A DNA stretch of 12,791 bases from contig JAFSYO010000129.1 of assembly GCA_017449925.1 (NCBI GenBank), forward strand, positions 1 to 12,791, in the 5' to 3' direction. Shown here one piece after another: positions 7,134-11,969 of the stretch. This stretch comes from Stomatobaculum sp. Its GTDB lineage: Bacteria; Bacillota_A; Clostridia; Lachnospirales; Lachnospiraceae. The notes under the pieces are model-generated. The model was not told where the DNA came from, searched no databases, and worked only from the letters and a program-made list of their open reading frames with translations. Position numbers and translations under genes: made by a program. How positions within the stretch are numbered: the stretch's first letter is position 1; each line of letters starts with the position of its first letter.

Positions 7134-7619
7134 TTATGGCAGACGGACGTTCAGGCCCATGCCGAAGAGCACATAGACCATTCCGGCAGTGATCGCGGAA
7201 AGAAGCAGGATCTTCCACCATTTCCGTTCCCCGAGATAGATAAACAGTCCGGCAAGGTACAGGATCGTCGCCGGGATGAAGTGGAGCAGCGGCAGCAGGA
7301 TGTAGTACAGGATCGAAGCCGCGATGAAGACGACCGCTCCTTTCGGATTCTTTTTCCCGCTGTCCTCTTCAGCCGCTTCCGCAGGACCCGCTTTCATATC
7401 CTGGAAAGCGTCTGCAAGAAGGGAAGTGACCAGCAGAAGGCCGAAGACCGAGATCAGTGTCGGGAACAGGAACGGAGAGGTCTTCCACTCCGTGGTATTC
7501 CGGTCAAAATGGTGATGATACAGAGAGTAAACCAGAAGCGTGACTGAGCAGGCTCCCACAAACAGAGCGTCCTGGAAATTGGAATTCCTGATCAGACTTT
7601 TCTTCCCGGTATTATCCAT
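7134..7619 (-). CDS. tctB: Tripartite tricarboxylate transporter, small membrane subunit
   Basis: The small, poorly conserved membrane subunit of the TTT transporter, 161 residues, as usual for TctB. Four or five hydrophobic segments are visible, roughly at 17-35, 48-68, 95-112, 114-131 and 136-154. The loop before the second contains the PFLFP pattern often seen in this family. An acidic, charged cytoplasmic-type linker (AEAAEEDSGKKNPK) separates the two halves. ATG at 7619 is preceded by GAAAGGGG eight bases away. It lies between tctC, from which it is separated by a strong hairpin, and tctA, 15 bp downstream. Assignment relies mainly on position and membrane topology. Confidence 0.88.
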   Translation of the reverse strand: MDNTGKKSLIRNSNFQDALFVGACSVTLLVYSLYHHHFDRNTTEWKTSPFLFPTLISVFGLLLVTSLLADAFQDMKAGPAEAAEEDSGKKNPKGAVVFIAASILYYILLPLLHFIPATILYLAGLFIYLGERKWWKILLLSAITAGMVYVLFGMGLNVRLP

Positions 7620-7646
7620 AAGATAGTCCCCTTTCTTTAAGTGATT

Positions 7647-7681
7647 CGGGCGGAGCGTTTTGCCGCTCCGCCCGTTTTTTT
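7647..7681. terminator. Strong hairpin between tctC and tctB
   Basis: A perfect 11-bp inverted repeat, CGGGCGGAGCG (7647-7657) with CGCTCCGCCCG (7664-7674), has a 6-base loop. Seven T residues follow on the plus strand (7675-7681), so it is a full terminator for antisense transcripts. In the operon direction there is no U-tract, so it more likely stabilises the tctC mRNA end or stops only part of transcription, giving more binding protein than permease. Confidence 0.75.
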
Positions 7682-7686
7682 ACTCC

Positions 7687-8778
7687 TCAGGGCTTCGGAA
7701 TGTTGTAGTCCTCAGGGCTGTTGACCGTCGCGCCGGCATCATAGAGCATCCAGGACACCACAGACTCCCAGTTCGCGTAGAACTTCTTCGCGTCATCCAC
7801 AGTCGGATATTTCTCGTAAAGCTTATCGATGCAGTTGTCGGTCATGAACTTGTCGAAATCCGCGTCCTTTACCGCTTCCATGGTCGCGTTCCGGAGCACT
7901 TCCTGTACCTCGGCCGGAACATCATTCGCTACCACAAGGCTCAGCGGGCTGTAGGGAATGCTCATCAGATCATCGCTGCCCTCCATGACGGAAGCAAGGG
8001 TGGGAACATCCGGATAAGCCGCCAGCGGCTCGGTCGCGCAGACTGCCAGGAGCTTCAGGTCGCCGCTCTTAATGTAGGAAGCGACAGTTGCGTAGTTGGA
8101 GTTGGTGAATGCCACCTGGTTTCCGAGGACTGCCGTGATGCCTTCGGAACCGCTGGAGTAGGCTGTCAGGGCCGGCTCATAACCGAACTTGTTCATGATC
8201 AGGGCCTGGATGTGACCGGATCCGCCGGGGCCGGTGTAGCTCATCTGGATCTTCCCGGGGTTCGCCTTGATGTCATCGAGCAGTTCCTGGATCGTGTTGT
8301 AGGGAGAGTCTTTTCCGACGACCACGACCTTCGGGTCGCTGGCAATGGGGGAGATGGGAGCGAAGTCGTTGTAGCTCATCTCGCTGATGCCCATGACTCT
8401 CTGGGTCCCAAGGCTCTCTGCGGTAAGAAGCACCGTGTAGCCATCCGGATCCGCGTCCAGAACTGCCTGGGCGCCCACGGAACCGGATGCGCCGGCCATG
8501 TTCTCAACGACGATGGACTGCTTCAGCTGCTTCTCAAGAGCGATGGCCAGCTGACGTCCGACCAGGTCGGTGGTCCCGCCTGCGCCGTAGGGGATGATCA
8601 TTGTGATCGCCTTCTTCGGATAATCAGTGGAGGCAGCTGCCGGAGCGGCGCTCTCCGAAGAACCGGAATTGGCTGCGGGAGCAGCGGCTGCGGTTGTCTG
8701 GGAACTTCCGGAACCTCCGCATGCGGCAAGGCTCAGAGTCATGACTCCTGCAAGCAGGGCAGCAAACATTTTCTTCAT
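7687..8778 (-). CDS. tctC: TctC/Bug-family substrate-binding lipoprotein
   Basis: The extracellular solute receptor of the TTT transporter, 363 residues. The N-terminus is a lipoprotein signal: MKKMF, a hydrophobic stretch, then the lipobox LSLAAC with C20 as the lipid-bearing cysteine, fitting a Gram-positive cell-surface lipoprotein. A low-complexity Ser/Ala/Thr linker runs to about residue 50. The Bug-family body then starts with YPKKAITMIIPYGAGGTTDLVGR, where YGAGGTTD is the typical ligand-loop pattern. Later matches include VVENMAGASGSVGA and YTGPGGSGH. ATG at 8778 is preceded by AGGAAGG eight bases upstream. It is the first gene of the operon, about 120 nt after a predicted start site controlled by the divergent LacI-type regulator. 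The ligand cannot be read from sequence. Confidence 0.94.
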   Translation of the reverse strand: MKKMFAALLAGVMTLSLAACGGSGSSQTTAAAAPAANSGSSESAAPAAASTDYPKKAITMIIPYGAGGTTDLVGRQLAIALEKQLKQSIVVENMAGASGSVGAQAVLDADPDGYTVLLTAESLGTQRVMGISEMSYNDFAPISPIASDPKVVVVGKDSPYNTIQELLDDIKANPGKIQMSYTGPGGSGHIQALIMNKFGYEPALTAYSSGSEGITAVLGNQVAFTNSNYATVASYIKSGDLKLLAVCATEPLAAYPDVPTLASVMEGSDDLMSIPYSPLSLVVANDVPAEVQEVLRNATMEAVKDADFDKFMTDNCIDKLYEKYPTVDDAKKFYANWESVVSWMLYDAGATVNSPEDYNIPKP

Positions 8779-8850
8779 AATTCATTCCTTCCTTTCTTTC
8801 AGACCTGTGTAGCTGTGTTTTCTCCTTGTTTCTTGTCTTTGATGCTTTGC

Positions 8851-8864
8851 AGAAAATTTTTTCT
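8851..8864. promoter_or_regulatory. Candidate operator O1 (AGAAAA-TT-TTTTCT)
   Basis: A 14-bp palindrome with arms AGAAAA and TTTTCT, matching the sites at 8933-8945 and 9036-9049. It lies in the predicted 5' leader of tctC, roughly 35-50 nt after the start site, where a bound repressor could block elongation. It is the natural binding-site candidate for the adjacent LacI-family protein. Confidence 0.5.
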
Positions 8865-8904
8865 ATTCCTTTGCTTTTTTACCCGGGTTTTTCTCTGTGA
8901 GTTC

Positions 8905-8933
8905 AATATACAGCATTTGTTTTCTCAAGTCAA
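8905..8933 (-). promoter_or_regulatory. Predicted promoter of the tctC operon
   Basis: On the minus strand, -35 TTGACT (8928-8933) and -10 TATATT (8905-8910) are separated by 17 bp. Both are close to the sigma-A consensus. The leader to the tctC ATG would be about 120 nt. Confidence 0.7.
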
Positions 8934-8945
8934 GAAATATTTTCT
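8933..8945. promoter_or_regulatory. Candidate operator O2 (AGAAA-TAT-TTTCT)
   Basis: Palindromic arms AGAAA and TTTCT around TAT, one base shorter than the two sister sites. It touches the upstream edge of the tctC -35 box (8928-8933), so binding could block RNA polymerase. Confidence 0.55.
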
Positions 8946-9035
8946 CATCTCATGTCTTTTATCCCATCTTTGGAGAAAACAAACAAACACAGGCCTCTGT
9001 TCTTGTGCACATTTTCTTTAATCTTCTCTAATTTG

Positions 9036-9049
9036 AGAAAATATTTTCT
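9036..9049. promoter_or_regulatory. Candidate operator O3 (AGAAAATATTTTCT)
   Basis: A perfect 14-bp palindrome that ends at the first base of the predicted -35 box of the regulator gene. This places it well for autoregulation and is the best-preserved of the three similar sites in this intergenic region. Confidence 0.6.
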
Positions 9050-9077
9050 TGTATCCACCGGAAATTCCTGTTATAAT
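9049..9077 (+). promoter_or_regulatory. Predicted promoter of the LacI-family gene
   Basis: The -35 TTGTAT (9049-9054) and the perfect -10 TATAAT (9072-9077) are 17 bp apart. The leader to the chosen ATG at 9202 is about 118 nt. The -35 box abuts operator candidate O3. Confidence 0.65.
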
Positions 9078-9201
9078 TACATATAGAAACGATCATTCTC
9101 CCATTTCCCTGAAGCAGGAAGAGATATTTGTGCTCCCAGGATTCCCTCTCACGCTGTCAAGATCCTTCAGGAAAAATTTTTCAGGAAAGGAAAAAAAAGA
9201 T

Positions 9202-10257
9202 ATGCCTAAGATCACGATCAAAGACGTGGCCCTTAAGGCCGGAGTATCGCTCGCCACCGTCTCACGTGTCATGAACGGGAACCAGAGCGTTGACCCCGAA
9301 CTGAAGGCCCGCGTCCTGGAAGCAGCCAGAGAACTGAATTACGGATCTGGCAGCCGTTTCCGCGCGCCATCTGCGGCCCCCCGCAGGATCGCGATGATCG
9401 TCCCCATGATAGAAAACACTTATTACTCTTCCATCGTCGCCGGCGTGATTGATGTCGCGCAGCAGAACGGTATGGAGATCGCAGTAATGCATACGAAAGC
9501 GGATCCTGGTCTGGAAGACAGCTGCTTCCGGCAGGTCCTCGATTCCGGCGTCGACGGCATCATTTTTTCCGGGACCAACGAGAGAAATCCGCTGGATGCC
9601 TTCCCGGAGCTCTCCTCAATTCCGATGGTCGTCGCTGCACGGCGGCTCGTGATTCCCGGCATCCCCCACATTTACCACGACAATGTGAACGCAGGTTATA
9701 TCGCCACAAAATACCTTCTCCGCCTGCACAGAAAAAACATTGCCCTCCTGGTCAACTTCTGGGAGGATAACATCCATGATTATGAGACTTTTTTAAGTGC
9801 TTACCACTCTTCAGCCCAGGGAACCTGCACCGCTTTTGACCGCTACACAGGCTACGCCCGGGCCCTGGAGGAGGACGGACTGACAGTCGACCCATCCCTG
9901 ATCATCTTCAGCGGCTTCAGCCATGAATCCGGCTATGCCAGCGCCCAGACACTGCTGACCAACCCAAGGGAATTCGACGGCGTCCTGGTCTCCAATGACC
10001 GATGCGCCACCGGCGTGCTCCGCCTGTTCCGTGAGCAAGGGCTTGATGTTCCCGGCCAGGTATCCCTGATCTGCTTCAACGGCGGTCTTATCGCCAATGT
10101 GGTGACCCCGTCCCTCACCATGATCGAGCAGGACAACTATGGTCTCGGAGTACAGGCCGCCGCCCAGCTGATCGAGCTTCTGAACGGCCGCCCGGCGCAT
10201 GACGTGAAGCTTGACGTCTCTCTCTCCATCAAAGGCTCCACCGCCCTGGCTGTTTGA
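9202..10257 (+). CDS. LacI/GalR-family transcriptional regulator
   Basis: A 351-residue DNA-binding regulator with the usual LacI layout. The helix-turn-helix at residues 4-26 reads ITIKDVALKAGVSLATVSRV, with L17-A18-T19 in the recognition helix as in the CcpA/GalR branch. A periplasmic-binding-protein-like effector domain fills about 62-351, so a small molecule probably controls binding. The hinge is odd: gap-free alignment with E. coli LacI puts P56 where LacI has Leu56, and the NRVAQQLA-type hinge helix is replaced by SGSRFRAPSAA. ATG at 9202 is chosen because the HTH starts there and AGGAAAGG lies upstream; the in-frame extension to 9049 runs into the promoter. It is divergent from tctC with three matching palindromes between them, so it very likely controls the transporter/shikimate operon and itself. 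Confidence 0.92.
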   Translation: MPKITIKDVALKAGVSLATVSRVMNGNQSVDPELKARVLEAARELNYGSGSRFRAPSAAPRRIAMIVPMIENTYYSSIVAGVIDVAQQNGMEIAVMHTKADPGLEDSCFRQVLDSGVDGIIFSGTNERNPLDAFPELSSIPMVVAARRLVIPGIPHIYHDNVNAGYIATKYLLRLHRKNIALLVNFWEDNIHDYETFLSAYHSSAQGTCTAFDRYTGYARALEEDGLTVDPSLIIFSGFSHESGYASAQTLLTNPREFDGVLVSNDRCATGVLRLFREQGLDVPGQVSLICFNGGLIANVVTPSLTMIEQDNYGLGVQAAAQLIELLNGRPAHDVKLDVSLSIKGSTALAV

Positions 10258-10263
10258 CGCAAA

Positions 10264-10294
10264 AAGTCCCGGAAACAATGCGTTTCCGGGGCTT
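10264..10294. terminator. Terminator between the LacI-family gene and hicB
   Basis: CCCGGAAAC (10268-10276) pairs with GTTTCCGGG (10282-10290) around the loop AATGC; flanking bases extend the stem to about 13 bp with one G-T pair. On the minus strand the stem runs into TTTTT (10261-10265), making it a good terminator for hicAB. It is weaker for the plus-strand regulator gene, which has no long U-tract. Confidence 0.75.
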
Positions 10295-10309
10295 ATATCT
10301 TCTGTAACA

Positions 10310-10678
10310 CTATTTGTTTGTTGTCCTCAGCATGTCATTCCTTGACAGAAGATAAAGGCAATACTGATTCATACTTGTTCCCTCTGCTCTTGCATGTTCC
10401 GCAAGAGAACGGTGCAGGCTTCTTGGGATCCGCAGTTTGAACTGCCCTGAGTAGTTTTCGATGGAATCAGGTTCTGCAATTCTGATTCCGTCTTCCAGCG
10501 CAGCCTCAAGCCAGACCCGCCTGGCATCTTCCGCGTTGGCAATTACATCGTTCATTGTTTCACCGACAGTAATACATCCAGGCAAGTCCGGATAGCGCGC
10601 GACATAACCCCCTTCGTCAGGATCAGGCACGATCTCCAGACGGTAAGGGAGTTTCATGTAATACTCAATTCTCTTCAT
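10310..10678 (-). CDS. hicB: HicB-family antitoxin
   Basis: Antitoxin that binds and neutralises HicA and, through its DNA-binding domain, represses the pair. The 122 residues show the HicB-like partial RNase-H fold at about 9-65, with the family signatures DEGGYVARYPDLPGC and VGETMNDVIANAEDA. A C-terminal ribbon-helix-helix-like domain runs from about 79 to 113 (KLRIPRSLHRSLAEHA, then TSMNQYCLYLLSR). ATG at 10678 has AGGAGG nine bases upstream inside hicA. An alternative ATG eight codons in (MKLPYRLEIVPD) is nearer the domain start but lacks such a site. The start overlaps the end of hicA by 14 bp, implying translational coupling. Base composition is more A+T-rich than the metabolic operon, consistent with acquisition. 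Confidence 0.93.
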   Translation of the reverse strand: MKRIEYYMKLPYRLEIVPDPDEGGYVARYPDLPGCITVGETMNDVIANAEDARRVWLEAALEDGIRIAEPDSIENYSGQFKLRIPRSLHRSLAEHARAEGTSMNQYCLYLLSRNDMLRTTNK

Positions 10679-10916
10679 AGCTCATTTCCTCCTCTACGAC
10701 CGCTCTGACCATTTCCACATAGATTTTCTTGATCGGCTCATGTTTCGGTATTGTAATCGGGCTTTTTCCTTTTTTGCGAAACGTATAGTGACTGCTTCCA
10801 CTGCCAGGGGCTTGCATAATATAACCATAACTTTCAAGAACCTTGCGCAGTTCATCAAACCGCATATTCTTATCCAGCGACAATATTCTGGAAAGCAGCT
10901 TTTCCCATTTTGACAT
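10665..10916 (-). CDS. hicA: HicA-family mRNA interferase toxin
   Basis: Small double-stranded-RNA-binding-fold toxin that cleaves mRNA when not bound by HicB. The 83 residues contain the HicA core: FDELRKVLESYGY, then GSGSSHYTFRKKG with the catalytic histidine H43, then ITIPKHEPIKKIYV. The N-terminus is some 15-20 residues longer than minimal HicA proteins (MSKWEKLLSRILSLDKNMR), similar to many clostridial homologues. ATG at 10916 is preceded by GGGGAGG. hicA comes first and hicB second, overlapping by 14 bp. The pair lies between the regulator gene and the mobile-element region, as an addiction module on an acquired segment might. Confidence 0.94.
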   Translation of the reverse strand: MSKWEKLLSRILSLDKNMRFDELRKVLESYGYIMQAPGSGSSHYTFRKKGKSPITIPKHEPIKKIYVEMVRAVVEEEMSYEEN

Positions 10917-10938
10917 AGGTCACCTCCCCTCCAGCTAT

Positions 10939-10967
10939 ATTATACTTGGTGTCATATATGGTGTCAA
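10939..10967 (-). promoter_or_regulatory. hicAB promoter with direct-repeat operator
   Basis: On the minus strand a perfect -35 TTGACA (10962-10967) and a perfect -10 TATAAT (10939-10944) are separated by 17 bp. Two direct copies of TGACACCA (plus-strand TGGTGTCA at 10947-10954 and 10959-10966), 12 bp apart, lie in the spacer and the -35 box. They are the likely HicB binding sites for autoregulation. Confidence 0.85.
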
Positions 10968-11067
10968 ATATCTGTTAAGATGACTTTCACCGCCAATTTC
11001 TCTCTTCTTACATTGGTAGTCTTCATATTTCTTAAAATCACCCAATTATTTCTCACGTTTCCACAAA

Positions 11068-11096
11068 CCGCAAGTGGACAAAATGACCACTTGCGG
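11068..11096. repeat. Inverted repeat hp1, loop ACAAAATGA
   Basis: Perfect 10-bp arms CCGCAAGTGG (11068-11077) and CCACTTGCGG (11087-11096). The inner part CAAGTGG/CCACTTG and the centre CAAAATGAC reappear with paired changes in the larger hairpin at 11275-11319. There is no T-tract, so it is not a normal terminator. Confidence 0.75.
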
Positions 11097-11110
11097 CATT
11101 TCTGATTATC

Positions 11111-11232
11111 TTCACGTATTCCGATTCGAACAGATTGATTATTTGGTAAATGATCATTATGACCTTTTACCACAGGTTTCACAAAAGAAGACTTGCGGTT
11201 CACCGCAATGTTCATTTCGGGTAATACGTGAA
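11111..11232. repeat. Interrupted inverted repeat enclosing two smaller hairpins
   Basis: TTCACGTATT (11111-11120) is exactly inverted as AATACGTGAA (11223-11232). Imperfect similarity continues inward through CCGA and GAACA to 11132 and 11209. Inside lie TGGTAAA/TTTACCA (11144-11150, 11166-11172) and TTGCGG-TTCA-CCGCAA (11193-11208). No gene is convincing here. The segment could be a folded RNA, a single-strand DNA structure or an invertible piece. Confidence 0.6.
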
Positions 11233-11239
11233 CCATGCT

Positions 11240-11268
11240 GCCGGAGTGTTCATTTTTAACACTCCGGC
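11240..11268. repeat. Inverted repeat hp2, loop CATTTTT
   Basis: Perfect 11-bp arms GCCGGAGTGTT (11240-11250) and AACACTCCGGC (11258-11268). Read on the minus strand, the centre is TTAAAAATGAA, resembling the AAAATGA centre of hp1 and hp3. It ends six bases before hp3 begins. Confidence 0.75.
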
Positions 11269-11274
11269 TGTTTC

Positions 11275-11319
11275 GATGTCCGGATCAAGTTGTCAAAATG
11301 ACAACTTGATCCGGACATC
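11275..11319. repeat. Perfect 21-bp inverted repeat hp3, loop AAA
   Basis: Bases 11275-11295 are perfectly inverted at 11299-11319 with only AAA between. The outer arms begin GATGTCCGG and end CCGGACATC; the centre is TTGTCA-AAA-TGACAA. This is the longest perfect palindrome in the window. It lacks a U-tract and lies outside any credible gene, so it is probably a recombination, replication or protein-binding element rather than a terminator. Confidence 0.85.
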
Positions 11320-11430
11320 AGTATCATTCACTTTTTTCCCGGCAGTTTCTTTCTGACTTAATAGGGCGGGTGGTGTGAACTCCGAGGTCATAAAATTTCT
11401 TCTGACGATTCTGTATGATGAAGGAGAGCA

Positions 11431-11449
11431 GCATTGCGCATTGCGCATT
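11431..11449. repeat. Short tandem repeat GCATTGC
   Basis: The heptamer GCATTGC is repeated twice in tandem with a third partial copy (GCATT). No gene spans it convincingly. The function is unknown, and slippage could explain it. Confidence 0.5.
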
Positions 11450-11481
11450 CTACATTTTAACTGTGGCCTGGCAGGGGCCTT

Positions 11482-11511
11482 AAAAAGACCCGAATCCAAT
11501 CAAACCGGGTC
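11482..11511 (-). terminator. Minus-strand terminator-like hairpin
   Basis: GACCCG (11487-11492) pairs with CGGGTC (11506-11511) around a 13-base loop, and five T residues follow on the minus strand (11482-11486). No minus-strand gene precedes it. Two further hairpins lie just upstream on that strand: AATGATC-TTCC-GATCATT (11527-11544) and GGATCACT-GCAT-AGTGATCC (11582-11601). Together they could be a small structured RNA ending at this terminator. Confidence 0.5.
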
Positions 11512-11671
11512 GTAACGCATCCCTGTAATGATCTTCCGATCATTCTACAATGACAGCGTGAACTGTAATGTGTGCGCCACGGGATCACTGCATAGTGATC
11601 CACCAGGCTACTCCATTATTCATGGTCTTTGCTTATGATTAATGACAAGAGATATTTTTCAAAACCGATGG

Positions 11672-11716
11672 AAGCTGAACACTGTGGTCAAGTCTCCAAA
11701 ACAACCGGTTCAGCTT
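11672..11716. repeat. Hairpin AAGCTGAAC/GTTCAGCTT
   Basis: Perfect 9-bp arms at 11672-11680 and 11708-11716; flanking bases extend them to about 12 bp with one G-T pair. The right arm shares 11715-11719 with the left arm of the long-range helix that closes the hairpin array, so the two structures exclude each other. Confidence 0.6.
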
Positions 11717-11907
11717 TCAGCGGCAGGAGTACAGAGGGCGGAGCCCTTTGTGCGGGGATGCACGGGGCGGCACTCCCCTGCCGGGGTTCAGGGCGAGGAG
11801 TCCTGATCGGGTTGAGGGCGAAGCGCCTCAGCAGGTCAAGGGCGGCAGCCATTGCCCAGTCAAGTGGCGTCGCGCCACTTGATACTGGGTATTTCCTACC
11901 GCTGAAA
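11715..11907 (+). ncRNA. Candidate structured RNA or origin-of-transfer region: tandem hairpin array closed by a long-range helix
   Basis: TTTCAGCGG (11715-11723) pairs with CCGCTGAAA (11899-11907); after one mismatch AGGA (11725-11728) pairs with TCCT (11894-11897). Inside lie hairpins: CAGAGGGC-GGA-GCCCTTTG (11732-11750); a region around 11764-11786 with alternative pairings; TCAGG/CCTGA (11788-11806); TGAGG/CCTCA with inner CG pairs (11813-11830); CAA.GGC/GCC.TTG (11837-11854); and CAAGTGGCG-TCG-CGCCACTTG (11861-11881), extended by CCCAGT/ACTGGG. Units 3-6 recur about every 25 bases, and most stems begin with GGGCG or GGCG. Another hairpin, GCGGC-TTC-GCCGC (11920-11932), follows. The array ends about 60 bases before the relaxase start. 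Strand and function are inferred; it could be an mRNA leader, an independent RNA or part of oriT. Confidence 0.45.
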
Positions 11908-11969
11908 ACGGCAGGGTGAGCGGCTTCGCCGCCGGATCTTTGAAACTGGTGAAGGGAGGAACAGGAAAA

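Noticed and set aside
9049..9201. N-terminal extension of the LacI-family protein to 9049
   Set aside because: The extra 51 codons cover the predicted -35/-10 promoter and precede the start of the HTH domain. ATG at 9202 has its own ribosome site.
10964..11236. 90-codon minus-strand frame upstream of hicA
   Set aside because: It overlaps the hicAB promoter -35 box and the inverted repeats, and it has no recognisable domain.
11068..11319. CRISPR array
   Set aside because: The repeats are palindromic, differ in sequence and have no regular spacers or nearby cas genes.
11629..11919. 96-codon plus-strand frame before the relaxase
   Set aside because: It is largely encoded by the hairpin array, starts at a weak non-ATG codon and translates to low-complexity Ala/Gly/Arg-rich sequence.
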